A stretch of DNA of 64,000 nt from Nitrospirota bacterium (GCA_030684575.1 JAUXVD010000014.1:62001-126000); one strand, 5' to 3'; shown: positions 26,833-35,848, counted from the stretch's first letter. Program-made: numbers and translations. Notes: generated from the sequence alone by a model not told the origin.

Positions 26833-29800
26833 GGGGTGTTTCCTTGTTGAGTGCGGCTTGAAAGACGGAGCAGACGGCCGTGAAATCCCGTTCCAATTGA
26901 CGAAGGTGCTCTGGTGCCTCCTCGGTTCGATGATCGCGGCCCAAAGCTTCCAGTTCCTTGCAATGGGCCGCCATGGACAAGGCGCCTAGCGTGGCGCTGC
27001 TGGATTTGAGGCGGTGCGCCAGGGCATGGAGCCTGGCCGAATCGTTGCAGTCGATGGCCTGGCGTAAGTGCTCGACGAGAGTCCGTGAATCTTCCATGTA
27101 GGTGGACAGCAGCTTTCCGAGCGGGTCAGGATGTCCCGGTCGTTTCAGCCTGCGGATGGGTTCCCAGGCTGAGCGATCGACCAGGCCTGCTGACTCGACT
27201 TGCTCCGGCTGAACGAACGGCGTTGAAGGATTGGGCGAGGCCGTGGTTGAAGCCACGAGGGGCATTCCTGATGGCTCCGACCCGTTGGGCTGGTTGATCC
27301 ACCGATCCAAGAGGTCCTTCAGTTGATGTTGGGTGAAGGGTTTACTGAGATAGTCGTCCATGCCGATCGTCAGGCAGCGTTCCCGGTCTCCTTCCATGGC
27401 GTTGGCCGTGAGGGCAATGATGGGGATGTGGGTTGCCTGCGTCTGCCGTTCCCGCTCACGAATGCCGGCTGTGGCCGTGAAGCCATCCATGACGGGCATC
27501 TGGCAGTCCATGAGAATGAGGTCGTAGGAGACAGTCTCGGAGCGTTCAAGGGCCTGACGGCCGTCTTTGGCGCTGTCGACCCGGTAGCCGAGGAGGTCCA
27601 GCATCCCGGTCGCGACCTCGCGGTTGACGGGATTGTCTTCGACCAGGAGTATGCGGCGGCCGGTTTCCCGTGGCGTGCGGGCGGTGGGCACGGCCGTGAA
27701 CGGGGCAGCGGTCGCACCCTGGAGATGCCGGCGCAAGCAATCCCGCAACGTCGATTGGCGCACCGGTTTCTGCAGCCATGCGAGAAAGCCCAGCGGCTCA
27801 GTCTGCCAGCCGGGGGCCTGGTGCTCGCCGGAGTTGAGGGCCAGGAGGCCGACGGTGCGGAGCGCGGGATCGGCCTTAATCGCGCGGGCGAGCATCAGGC
27901 CATCCATGCCGGGCATGCAGATGTCGAGCAGGGCCAGGTCGAACGGCGTCCGATGGTTCGCGTACTGACGTAAGACGTCCAGGGCGGCGGCGCCACTGTC
28001 TGCAGGGACCACCTCGGCCCCCCAGGCGGTGAGCGGTGCGTTCAGCACAAAGAGATTCGTCGGATGGTCATCCACGATGAGCACCCGGAGGCCGGTTAGG
28101 AATTGAGGATGCTCCACCTGGGCCTGGTCCTGTGGTGCGGCACAGCCCAGGCGCGCCGTGAACCAAAACGTCGAGCCCTGGCCCGGCGCACTGGTGAGGC
28201 CCACCTCGCCGCCCATGAGCTGCACGAGTTGTTTCACGATGGCCAACCCGAGTCCCGTGCCGCCGAACTGTCTGGTGGTAGACCCGTCGGCTTGGGAAAA
28301 TGCGGTGAAAAGACCCGCCTGCGCCGAGGGGGGGATGCCGATGCCGGTATCGGTGACGGCGCATTTCAACGTCAGCGTCTGGGCGTCCTGCGCCAGGAGG
28401 TGGAACCAGACCGTCACGGTGCCGTGTGGGGTGAACTTCATGGCGTTGCCCACCAGGTTCAGGAGCACCTGCCGGAGGCGTCCCGGATCGCCGATGGCAC
28501 GGGCCGGGATCTCTTCGGGGAGAAAGCAGGTCAAGGTCACCCCTTTCCGCCCGGCCGATTCAGCAAACAGATCGATGGCCTCTTCCACTGTTTCTCGGAG
28601 CCCGAACTCGAGGCGCTCCAGCTCCAGCTTGCCGGCTTCGATTTTCGAGAAATCCAAAATCTCGTTGATGACGCCCAGGAGGGCGGTGCCGGAGCGATGG
28701 ACGCTCTCGGCCAGGTGCCGCTGTTTGTCGGTCAGGGGGGTATTGAGCAACAGTTCCGCCATGCCGAGGACCCCGTTCATGGGCGTCCTGATTTCGTGGC
28801 TCATGTTGGCGAGGAACTGCGACTTGGCCACGCTGGCCGATTCGGCGCTTTCCTTTGCCTGGCGTAGCTCGGTCTCCACATGTTTTCGTTCCGTAATATC
28901 CGTAATAGTGGCAATAATGACGAGTCCGGCAGCGGTCTGCACTGACCTCAATCCCACTTCGGTAGGGAATTCTGAGCCATCCTTGCGTTGTCCCTTCAGG
29001 TCAGGTTCCATGCCCATTGCTCTCGACCTGGGCTGATCTATAAATGCGATTCGGTCTTTGACCTGTTGATGTTGGACGGTCTTCGGGATCAGGCGCTCAA
29101 TCGGTTGGCCTAGGAGCTCGGCCCGCGGATACCCGAAGATCTTTTCCATTTCGGCGTTCACCATGCGCATGATGCCGTTCTGGTCGACCATGACCATTCC
29201 ACTTGGTGCGGATTCCACCACGATGCGCAGCTGTTCCTCCCACTGTTTTCTCTCGGAAATATCCCTGATAAAGCCGCTGAAGGTCGTCCCCGATGTCAGT
29301 TTGAGCGGTGTAATGGTCAGTTCGATGGGAAACTCCGTTCCATCGGCGCGTAACGCGATAAGCTCCAATCGTTTTCCCAGCGCCGGGCCTTCACCTGTTG
29401 CCAGGTAATGTTGCAATCCCCGGCTGTGGGCTTCGCGATATTGCGAGGGGACGATGGTGTCCGAGAGCTTCCGCCCGATCACATCGAGTCTGGTCCATCC
29501 GAGGATCTGTTCGGCCTGAGGATTCCAGTCGGTTATTCGACCCTGTTCGTCCATGACGATGATGGCATCCAATGCACTATTCACGATTGAACGAGTTTGC
29601 TCTTCGCTGTCTTGGAGGCTGCGCATGAGTGGTGCGCTGATCTGGCGATTGATCAGCCAACCCACCAGGAAAATTGTGCCGAGTAGGCTCAGGCCCAGTA
29701 CTCCGAGGAGGTACGTCCGATTTTTGAGCACGGAGCTGGCTTCCCCTTCGACTTGACGACGCTCCCTGTCAGCGAGTTCGATGAGTTCGAGAATTTCTTG

Positions 29801-30310
29801 TCGATGCTGTTGAAAACGGCTGGTGAGGGGGCCGTGCACGAGATTGGCCATGATGCGGGTATCCCCGCGTTCAATGGCTGGCAGAAATTCGCGGTTCCAT
29901 TGTTCGTAGAACTCTGTTGCGCGTCGGCCAGACTCGGTGAGGTTGTCCCGTAACAGTCCTGGGGGCAGGCGGTCGCGCCATTCAGTTTGCTTGACGATAA
30001 ATGCTTGCTCGAGCTGTTTGAATCGCCCAACGAGTGCTTCTCGTTTTGAGGGCGGGGCGCTCAGTAGTTCCAATGTCACAAGATAGGAGTCTACGATGTA
30101 GAGCGGAGGAGGGAGTGCATCCGTCGTCAGGTCCTTGCTTTGAACGATTTGGGCGTAGAGTGGTCCGTGAATCTGCACCGTCGTGACGGTATCGTACACC
30201 GCGAGGGTAAACCCTCCGGTGGCGATGATTGCGGTACCGACAAGCAGCCCAAGTCGGTGTTTGAAGGATGGGGGCTCTCGCTTTGAAGAAAGCAACTCCT
30301 GCGAGTTCAT
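26822..30310 (-). CDS. Membrane hybrid sensor kinase (TM-sensor-TM-PAS-PAS-HK-REC-REC-HPt)
   Basis: Large 1162-residue phosphorelay kinase. A TM near 20-42, a helical periplasmic sensor of CHASE3/four-helix type (about 43-200), a TM at about 200-222, two PAS domains (about 230-355 and 360-480), HisKA (MSHEIRTPMNGVLGMAELLL), HATPase_c (NAMKF, DTGIGIP, GGTGLGLAI), a first receiver (VLIVDDHPTN...LLDICMPGMDG) and a second receiver (ILLVEDNPVN...LMDCQMPVMDG), and a C-terminal HPt with His in LAHRLKSSSATLG. All phosphotransfer residues are present. It shares an overlap with the downstream REC-HK gene. AGAGGA precedes the ATG. Confidence 0.92.
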   Translation of the reverse strand: MNSQELLSSKREPPSFKHRLGLLVGTAIIATGGFTLAVYDTVTTVQIHGPLYAQIVQSKDLTTDALPPPLYIVDSYLVTLELLSAPPSKREALVGRFKQLEQAFIVKQTEWRDRLPPGLLRDNLTESGRRATEFYEQWNREFLPAIERGDTRIMANLVHGPLTSRFQQHRQEILELIELADRERRQVEGEASSVLKNRTYLLGVLGLSLLGTIFLVGWLINRQISAPLMRSLQDSEEQTRSIVNSALDAIIVMDEQGRITDWNPQAEQILGWTRLDVIGRKLSDTIVPSQYREAHSRGLQHYLATGEGPALGKRLELIALRADGTEFPIELTITPLKLTSGTTFSGFIRDISERKQWEEQLRIVVESAPSGMVMVDQNGIMRMVNAEMEKIFGYPRAELLGQPIERLIPKTVQHQQVKDRIAFIDQPRSRAMGMEPDLKGQRKDGSEFPTEVGLRSVQTAAGLVIIATITDITERKHVETELRQAKESAESASVAKSQFLANMSHEIRTPMNGVLGMAELLLNTPLTDKQRHLAESVHRSGTALLGVINEILDFSKIEAGKLELERLEFGLRETVEEAIDLFAESAGRKGVTLTCFLPEEIPARAIGDPGRLRQVLLNLVGNAMKFTPHGTVTVWFHLLAQDAQTLTLKCAVTDTGIGIPPSAQAGLFTAFSQADGSTTRQFGGTGLGLAIVKQLVQLMGGEVGLTSAPGQGSTFWFTARLGCAAPQDQAQVEHPQFLTGLRVLIVDDHPTNLFVLNAPLTAWGAEVVPADSGAAALDVLRQYANHRTPFDLALLDICMPGMDGLMLARAIKADPALRTVGLLALNSGEHQAPGWQTEPLGFLAWLQKPVRQSTLRDCLRRHLQGATAAPFTAVPTARTPRETGRRILLVEDNPVNREVATGMLDLLGYRVDSAKDGRQALERSETVSYDLILMDCQMPVMDGFTATAGIRERERQTQATHIPIIALTANAMEGDRERCLTIGMDDYLSKPFTQHQLKDLLDRWINQPNGSEPSGMPLVASTTASPNPSTPFVQPEQVESAGLVDRSAWEPIRRLKRPGHPDPLGKLLSTYMEDSRTLVEHLRQAIDCNDSARLHALAHRLKSSSATLGALSMAAHCKELEALGRDHRTEEAPEHLRQLERDFTAVCSVFQAALNKETPRDA

Positions 30311-30568
30311 GCAGTCCTCTGCTGGGGACAGAAATAGAGAGTCGGCTCGTTCTCTTATTTATCGGACGAGAAGCAGAGAGGCTTGACCCTCATCGCTCGA
30401 CAGAGTTTGAGCTCATAGGAGGAGCTCCCATCGCCAGTCGATAGGAGCAGCCGTATATCCCGGAGTCTGAGCCGCATGTTGCTTGGCTGAACCGATCACG
30501 GACGCGTCGAAGCTGGTGTAATCGCTATATTAATTGAGAGGATGGCGGTTGTGGATAAGGCAGGATTC

Positions 30569-30985
30569 TTAGGGATAGGTTGCTTCAATTTTACTCGATA
30601 GTCCACCGCGCGCTGTAAATTCACCGGTGACCTTGGCCCAGACTGGCTTGGAGGCGGTTACGATATCGTGGAGGATACGATTGACCGCGTTCTCGTAGAA
30701 AATCCCGAGATTTCTGTAGGCGTGGAGGTACATTTTTAACGACTTCAGTTCCAGGCATTCTTTGCCCGGCATGTAGTGTAGCGTGATGGTCCCGAAGTCA
30801 GGAAGGCCGGTCTTCGGGCAGATCGCGGTATATTCAGGAATGGTGATGGTGATTTCGTAGCCCTTGTATTGGCTCGGGAATGTTTCAATGTCCGGCAGTG
30901 GCGCGGAAATTCCGCTCTTCGCATGGTTCTCGTTGTAGCCGAGTGCTGTGGTTTTTGATGGTCGTTTTGTTATCTTACGTTTCAC
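30569..30985 (-). CDS. queF: NADPH-dependent 7-cyano-7-deazaguanine reductase QueF
   Basis: Reduces preQ0 to preQ1 in queuosine biosynthesis, the only known nitrile reductase. Short unimodular type, 138 residues. The catalytic Cys is C56 in TAICPKTGLPDFG with D63, and the QueF motif ELKSLKMYLHAYRN.GIFYENAVN is present. It lies 13 bases after the MTHFR-C-like gene and is probably co-transcribed with it. No preQ1 riboswitch is evident upstream. 30311-30568 beyond its end is noncoding. Confidence 0.95.
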   Translation of the reverse strand: MKRKITKRPSKTTALGYNENHAKSGISAPLPDIETFPSQYKGYEITITIPEYTAICPKTGLPDFGTITLHYMPGKECLELKSLKMYLHAYRNLGIFYENAVNRILHDIVTASKPVWAKVTGEFTARGGLSSKIEATYP

Positions 30986-30998
30986 GGGTCACGCCTTG

Positions 30999-31247
30999 TT
31001 AGACTTGTTTCATCCATTCTACTTGGCCAATTTTTTCCAGCTGAATGTAGAGGGTTACCCAGGGGCAGGCCATTTCGGGGTAGACCTCACAGAATCCCCC
31101 TTTGCGAACGCCTCCACAGGGGCCGTGGCTCATGAATTTTGGACATTCGGCTTTGAGCGAATTGTCAGGAATCGGGGGGCGTTTATGGACCCCACCGGTC
31201 TGCTGCGCGCCGTCGTCTTCGCCGGGAATGATTACGCGTGTTGACAT
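30999..31247 (-). CDS. Small MTHFR C-terminal-domain-like zinc protein
   Basis: 82-residue protein. The Cys pattern AECPKFMSHGPCGG..GGFCEVYPEMACPW matches the methylene-THF reductase C-terminal (MTHFR_C / DUF5981) signature, CPK..xNGPCGG...G.CEV.P..PC.W, normally fused to MetF or in MetV of Wood-Ljungdahl bacteria. Here it stands alone, 9 kb from a MetF that lacks it. Its start codon overlaps a TTGACA and there is no good ribosome-binding site. Could assist MetF or bind zinc or iron-sulfur; function inferred from family only. Confidence 0.7.
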   Translation of the reverse strand: MSTRVIIPGEDDGAQQTGGVHKRPPIPDNSLKAECPKFMSHGPCGGVRKGGFCEVYPEMACPWVTLYIQLEKIGQVEWMKQV

Positions 31248-31251
31248 ACGA

Positions 31252-31264
31252 GTCTAGTCTAGAC
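31252..31264. promoter_or_regulatory. Palindrome upstream of the MTHFR-C-like gene, possible operator
   Basis: GTCTAG-T-CTAGAC is a perfect 6-1-6 inverted repeat 5 bases before the minus-strand start codon. The 412 bases from 31248 to 31659 contain no gene; this dyad and the promoter at 31497 are the only signals I see there. Confidence 0.35.
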
Positions 31265-31496
31265 AGATTTTACGGAATCGGCAATCTCTCTCTCGGGATC
31301 CGGAGGGCTTCCGCTCCGGTGAGATGTGAGAAAACATTATGAAATTGCCACTTGTTAGGGCGAATGGCCTACCGGCTTGTGGTGTGCTAGGCCTTCTTTC
31401 TGGCAAGGTGGGCCTTCTGAGAAGTTGCGTTGAATATCAGGAAGTTATAGTATTTTATGGTGCGCATGTGATTCGAGGGGTTGTCGACGTTTCTCA

Positions 31497-31526
31497 TTGA
31501 CAGTCTTTTTTGGGCTTTGCTACCAT
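31497..31526 (+). promoter_or_regulatory. Candidate promoter of the 2-oxoacid:ferredoxin oxidoreductase operon
   Basis: TTGACA at 31497-31502, an 18-base spacer and TACCAT at 31521-31526. A start near 31533 would leave an approximately 125-base leader before the first gene. Confidence 0.45.
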
Positions 31527-31659
31527 GCGTACTCGCTGTAGTCGTGGAAGAGCATGGCAGTCAAGTTTCCCAACCTCGAGTTCCTGTGCATGTTGCCGAT
31601 AATTGTGTTTTCTCGACCGGCAATGGGTTCCCATTGCAACGATAAAGGGAGGTCTTCCA

Positions 31660-32562
31660 ATGAGTCTTGACTATGTGAAGTTTTCAGGCGGGTTTGAAAA
31701 GTTCATGCCCAAGGAATATCGGGACATGGTTGAGCATGGACCGTTCGGCAAGAAAATTTCCGTTTCCCAAATGGGAAGCTTTAAGGAAATTCTCGAAGAG
31801 CATCCCATGTGCGCCGGCTGCGCGATGACCCTGTTCATCAGGCTGGCCATCATTGCGTTTCCCAACCCAGAAGACACCATTACAGTTGGAACGGCTGGCT
31901 GCGGTCGGTTGGCCATTTCCCAGGCTGCGATCCCCTTTGTGTACGGTAACTACGGCGACCAGAACGGTGTGGCGAGCGGACTCTCTCGTGGCCTCCGGCT
32001 TCGGTTCGGCGACAAGCCAAAGGATGTGGTCGTCATTGCAGGAGACGGCGGTACGGCGGATATCGGTTTCCAGCAGGTCCTCCACTCCTGGTTCCGCAAG
32101 GAACGCTTCACCACGATCATGTTGGACAACGAAGTGTATGGCAACACCGGTGGTCAGGAGAGCGGTATGACCAACCGTGGCGCCGTGCTGAAGATGGCCC
32201 CGTTGGGGAAGAAGTTTGAGAAAATGGATATGTTGCAGATGGCCAAGGTTGCTGGCTGCGCCTATGTGGCGACCGTGGTTCCGAACAATCCACGCCGCGT
32301 AGAGAGCGTCATCAAGAAAGCCGTGTTGATTGCCCGCGAAGTGGGCTCGACCTACATCCAGGCCTATACCTCTTGTAACATCGAGTACGCGATTCCGACC
32401 GACAAAGTGATGGAAGACGCGAAGACCGTTGAGAACGATCGGTATCAGTTCACGGAGTACGTGAGCGAAGAGGCCAAGCAGTATTTGACCGAGCGATATG
32501 GCTACAAAGATTATCTTCCGAAGCCGGCTGCTCCTGCTGCCGCAATTCCAAACAAGGCTTAA
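31660..32562 (+). CDS. 2-oxoacid:ferredoxin oxidoreductase, beta subunit
   Basis: Thiamine-diphosphate subunit. The ThDP motif GDGGTADIGFQ...NEVYGNTGGQESG and the Cys pair HPMCAGCAMTLF are present. 300 residues from the ATG at 31660, which has AAAGGGAGG in front; the upstream frame to 31603 is ignored. First gene of a beta-gamma-delta-epsilon-alpha operon. Such five-subunit enzymes carboxylate acetyl-CoA or succinyl-CoA in the reductive TCA cycle of Hydrogenobacter and Nitrospira. Whether this copy is the pyruvate or the 2-oxoglutarate enzyme cannot be decided from sequence alone. Confidence 0.9.
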   Translation: MSLDYVKFSGGFEKFMPKEYRDMVEHGPFGKKISVSQMGSFKEILEEHPMCAGCAMTLFIRLAIIAFPNPEDTITVGTAGCGRLAISQAAIPFVYGNYGDQNGVASGLSRGLRLRFGDKPKDVVVIAGDGGTADIGFQQVLHSWFRKERFTTIMLDNEVYGNTGGQESGMTNRGAVLKMAPLGKKFEKMDMLQMAKVAGCAYVATVVPNNPRRVESVIKKAVLIAREVGSTYIQAYTSCNIEYAIPTDKVMEDAKTVENDRYQFTEYVSEEAKQYLTERYGYKDYLPKPAAPAAAIPNKA

Positions 32563-32585
32563 GCGATCAGGAGGGAGGCTCGGAC

Positions 32586-33299
32586 ATGGCAAAGCGCTTC
32601 AACATTCGGATGGCGGGAGTCGGTGGTCAAGGTGTCGTGACAGGGTCGCACATTCTGAGTACCGCCGTGATTCATGCCGGCGGCGAAAGCACGATCGTCC
32701 CGTTTTATGGCTCGGAAAAGCGGATGGCGCCGGTCGAGAGTTATGTCCGTGTGTCGGATGAACCGATCTATGAGATCGGGGAAATCACGTTCCCGCATAT
32801 CATCATTATTTTCCATCCCCAGGTTATTACTCACGGCAAGTCGTACACGATGCCGTTTTACTTCGGATTGAAGGAAGACGGGATTGCGTTGATCAACAAC
32901 GACGGCCCGATGTCCCTTCATCGCGATCAGCAGCGTGAGTTGGAAGAGCGCCGCGCGAAGCTCTATTACTTCCCTGCCACCAAGTTATCTCTCGAAGTCG
33001 CAGGGATGGACCTCTGTACGAATATGGCGTTGATGGGTTGTATCGGCGCGATCACGGGGTTGACCTCGGTTGAAGCCTTGGAGCAGTCGGTAAAGGATCG
33101 GTTCCTCGGTAAAGGATTTGTCGTTTCCGGCGGCACCGCGGCCTTGGATAGCGTGGTCGAGCGGAAATTCAAAAAGAAGCAGGAATTGATCGACAAGAAC
33201 GTGGCAGTGATTCAGGCCGGTTGGAACTATGCAGTCGATCACGGTTGGGCTGCGTCGACGGTTAAGCGGTCGGAAGTCAGTGCGACGGTCAGCGCCTAA
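32586..33299 (+). CDS. 2-oxoacid:ferredoxin oxidoreductase, gamma subunit
   Basis: Gamma-subunit fold: the start KRFNIRMAGVGGQGVVTGSHILSTAV (GxGGQGxxT signature) and YGSEKRMAPVESYVRVSDEPI are typical. 237 residues, slightly long with a Lys-rich C-terminal helix (KFKKKQELIDKNVAVIQAGWNYA). It follows the beta gene by 23 bases with GGAGGG before the ATG. Confidence 0.9.
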   Translation: MAKRFNIRMAGVGGQGVVTGSHILSTAVIHAGGESTIVPFYGSEKRMAPVESYVRVSDEPIYEIGEITFPHIIIIFHPQVITHGKSYTMPFYFGLKEDGIALINNDGPMSLHRDQQRELEERRAKLYYFPATKLSLEVAGMDLCTNMALMGCIGAITGLTSVEALEQSVKDRFLGKGFVVSGGTAALDSVVERKFKKKQELIDKNVAVIQAGWNYAVDHGWAASTVKRSEVSATVSA

Positions 33300-33325
33300 T
33301 CTGGATGTAGTACGAAGGAGTCATC

Positions 33326-33658
33326 ATGTATCTGGTCGCCGACATCAATGTTGAAATTTGTGCCGCGAAGAGCTGCAAGCTCTGCACGCAATATTGTCCT
33401 GAAGCGAACACCATTCAGTACAGTGAAGACATGGGCAAGGACAAGGGCTTTAAATACGGCTCTGCCTATGTGGCCGTGGACCGCTGCAAGGGTTGCGCGC
33501 AGTGCGTGTGGGTCTGTGACAATATGGCAAAAAACAATGCGATCAAGATGATCATGATCGACCAATTGCCGCTGGCCGCTGTCACCGACAACATTCGCTA
33601 TGAAGAGAAGTCGACTGTTGTGGCCCTGTCCAATCCGATGGTTGTTATAGGTAATTAG
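33326..33658 (+). CDS. 2-oxoacid:ferredoxin oxidoreductase, delta (ferredoxin-like) subunit
   Basis: 110-residue protein with two 4Fe-4S patterns: CAAKSCKLCTQYCPE (first spacing C-x4-C, wider than the usual x2) and CKGCAQCVWVCDN (Pro replaced by Asp after the last Cys). It passes electrons between ferredoxin and the ThDP subunit. GAAGGAG precedes the ATG. The altered spacing may tune cluster potential; this is inference. Confidence 0.88.
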   Translation: MYLVADINVEICAAKSCKLCTQYCPEANTIQYSEDMGKDKGFKYGSAYVAVDRCKGCAQCVWVCDNMAKNNAIKMIMIDQLPLAAVTDNIRYEEKSTVVALSNPMVVIGN

Positions 33659-33670
33659 GGAGGTACGGGA

Positions 33671-34435
33671 GTGGCAACGACGCCTGATACAAGAGAACGC
33701 ATCATTGTTCCGGGTCCGGCAGGATTCCATCCGCCGTCGGCGGCTCAGTTAGGGGTCGCGCTGCCAGACCCAGGGGAGGGGCTGTATTACGGATTGCTGG
33801 AGCCCAATGAAGACAAGGTCATTGAAGAGATGGCCCGTAAAATGCTGACGAGCCCCAATGCTACGATTTTCCCGGGACCGCTGGTTCTTTGGGCGTGGAA
33901 CGAGCATGCCATCGAAAAGGCGAAGGCCGTACTGGAGATTGCCGCTCAGATTCCCAACGTCATGATCATCCCCATGCCGGACTATCGGCCAAAGTATCCT
34001 AAAATCGACCCGGAAGAGGTCATTAATCCGAACCATCCGAACCTCACGATTTGGGGCAACAAGATCGAGGCCTGTGTCTTTATCGGCGTGCATTGCCATT
34101 ATGCCAACTTGACCTTGAAAATGATCCGTGCGGGAACGAACTGCCTGACGATGGCGATCTGTGCGGAGCAGGGCCACGAAGATGCCATGTTGACGATTCG
34201 GGATTCGGATATCATCAAGTTGAAGAAAACGGCTCAGCTCTTCAAGCGGGTGCGTGAGGAAATGGGTATCAAACTGCCTGAGAACGGCGAAAACGTACGG
34301 TTTACTGGTACGCAATCGAGAGTTCATGGTGGAAAGACTCACACGAATCCCCTCACATTTGCCCCTGTGGCGGTGGGCGTTGCCGGTGCGGCCGCTTTCG
34401 GCCATTCCGCCGAGCAGATGAAGCGTGAAGGCTAA
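33671..34435 (+). CDS. 2-oxoacid:ferredoxin oxidoreductase, fifth (epsilon) subunit
   Basis: 254-residue protein embedded in the oxidoreductase operon, in the position of the extra subunit found only in the five-subunit enzymes of Hydrogenobacter, Leptospirillum and Nitrospira. Its order (ATIFPGPLVLWAWNEHAIEKAKAV, EACVFIGVHCHYANLTLKMIRAGTNCLTMAICAEQGHEDAMLT) recalls the CODH beta / ACS epsilon family; that link is a recollection, not a comparison. The role in the complex is unknown. GGGAGGTACGG precedes the GTG start. Confidence 0.75.
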   Translation: MATTPDTRERIIVPGPAGFHPPSAAQLGVALPDPGEGLYYGLLEPNEDKVIEEMARKMLTSPNATIFPGPLVLWAWNEHAIEKAKAVLEIAAQIPNVMIIPMPDYRPKYPKIDPEEVINPNHPNLTIWGNKIEACVFIGVHCHYANLTLKMIRAGTNCLTMAICAEQGHEDAMLTIRDSDIIKLKKTAQLFKRVREEMGIKLPENGENVRFTGTQSRVHGGKTHTNPLTFAPVAVGVAGAAAFGHSAEQMKREG

Positions 34436-34478
34436 GTAAGGTCGAATAGTACAGGCGATATAGCCGAGAGGTGTGACA

Positions 34479-35786
34479 ATGAGCGAAACAGTTAAAGCAG
34501 CAGAAGCGCCAGCCCAGCCGGTCGCCAGGAAAGATCCCCATGCCGAAGCCAAGCGGCAGAGGGTGGTGACGCCGGAATATATGTTCCTCGAGGCCCCGCG
34601 AACGAAAGAGTTCATTACGGGCAGCGAAGCGGCGAAAGAAGCCATTCGGCGATCCAATGTGGATTTGGCCATCGCCTACCCCATCACTCCACAGAGCGAA
34701 ACGATGCAGCTTGTCGGCGTGTTGTATGGCGAGGGGTATGTCAAAGAGTATTACCGTGGTGAAGAAGAAGTCGGTGTGATGGCGGCTATTGCCGGTGGAT
34801 CACGCGCCGGCGTTCGTTGTTATACGGCGACCGCTGGTCCTGGTACGTTGCGAGGACTGGAAGGCATTGCATCATGGCCCGGGCATCGGTTGCCGGTCGT
34901 CGCCATGTTTACTTGTCGCGTCGTCAATGCTCCATTGGCCATTCAGCCTGACAATATCGAAGTCGCGTACTTGTTGAATTGCGGCATGATCGTGTTCCAT
35001 GCCGAGAATCAACAAGACATGTACGATTTTACGCTGGCGGGTTTCACGATCAGCGAGAAAAACGATGTGACGCTTCCCGTCGGTGTCTGCTGTGACGGAT
35101 TCTTTGTCACGCATGCCCGCGGGTATGTTCGAATGCAAGACCGCAGCATGAAGCTGCCTCCTCGCGAGGCCTGGCGCGGTGCGGTGCCAGTGCTCGATGC
35201 GGAGAATCCTCCCGCCCGTTTGTCACGCGATGCCCCGGTGCAGAAGTCAAACTTTATGGCCTATAACATCCATGCGGTTTGGCAGCAGGAAGTCTGGGCG
35301 GCAGTCGAACGGTCCCGCAAATACATCAATCAGTACATGGGCGGTTTGCTCACGGCAGAAAATGTCGAAGGTGCCGAGGCGGTAATCATTGCTTCAGGCA
35401 GTGCCGCAGCTCAGTCGCGTGAAGCGGTTCGTATTTGCGCAGAAAAGGGTATTAAGATCGGCTTGATCAAGATCCGGTCGCTCCGTCCGTTCCCGACGAA
35501 AGAGTTGCGGGAACTCTGTGGAAAAGCGAAGCTCATTGTTGTCCCGGAGTTCAACTATCCAGGATGGCTGGCGAAAGAAGTGGCCACTGCAATTTACGGC
35601 TTCTCCAACGCCAAGATCATCGGCGGGCCAAGAGTCTATGGCGGTCAGTCGATGCCGGTGGAGTTGATCGTGGACGAAGTCGAGTCCGGTCTGACTGGAA
35701 AGAAGTCGACCAACGTCGCTCAGTCTTCGATCATGGGTGGAACCGTCAATCAGGATGACGTCGCACATTTTATGCGCAGCATCTAA
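34479..35786 (+). CDS. 2-oxoacid:ferredoxin oxidoreductase, alpha subunit
   Basis: Alpha subunit, 435 residues. Core motifs: the GSEAAKEAIRRSNVDLAIAYPITPQSE opening, EEEVGVMAAIAGGSRAGVRCYTATAGPGTLRGLEG (substrate/ThDP half-site) and the C-terminal IKIGLIKIRSLRPFP domain. The first 35 or so residues are Ala/Pro/Lys-rich, longer than usual. The ATG at 34479 is preferred to the GTG at 34473. The gene ends just before a strong terminator, marking the operon's end. Confidence 0.9.
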   Translation: MSETVKAAEAPAQPVARKDPHAEAKRQRVVTPEYMFLEAPRTKEFITGSEAAKEAIRRSNVDLAIAYPITPQSETMQLVGVLYGEGYVKEYYRGEEEVGVMAAIAGGSRAGVRCYTATAGPGTLRGLEGIASWPGHRLPVVAMFTCRVVNAPLAIQPDNIEVAYLLNCGMIVFHAENQQDMYDFTLAGFTISEKNDVTLPVGVCCDGFFVTHARGYVRMQDRSMKLPPREAWRGAVPVLDAENPPARLSRDAPVQKSNFMAYNIHAVWQQEVWAAVERSRKYINQYMGGLLTAENVEGAEAVIIASGSAAAQSREAVRICAEKGIKIGLIKIRSLRPFPTKELRELCGKAKLIVVPEFNYPGWLAKEVATAIYGFSNAKIIGGPRVYGGQSMPVELIVDEVESGLTGKKSTNVAQSSIMGGTVNQDDVAHFMRSI

Positions 35787-35803
35787 GGACTCGAAAGAAA
35801 AAG

Positions 35804-35848
35804 AAAGAGCCCGTCAGGTTTTCATGCCTGACGGGCTCTTTTGTTTGT
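35804..35848 (+). terminator. Rho-independent terminator of the oxidoreductase operon
   Basis: A perfect 15-bp stem (AAAGAGCCCGTCAGG at 35804-35818 with its complement at 35827-35841), an 8-base loop and a T-rich tail TTGTTTG. Eighteen bases after the alpha-subunit stop. Confidence 0.93.

Noticed and set aside
31239-31268. TTGACA-N17-CAGATT on the plus strand as a promoter for the oxidoreductase operon
   Set aside because: Poor -10 match and nearly 400 bases from the first gene; the pair at 31497-31526 is better.
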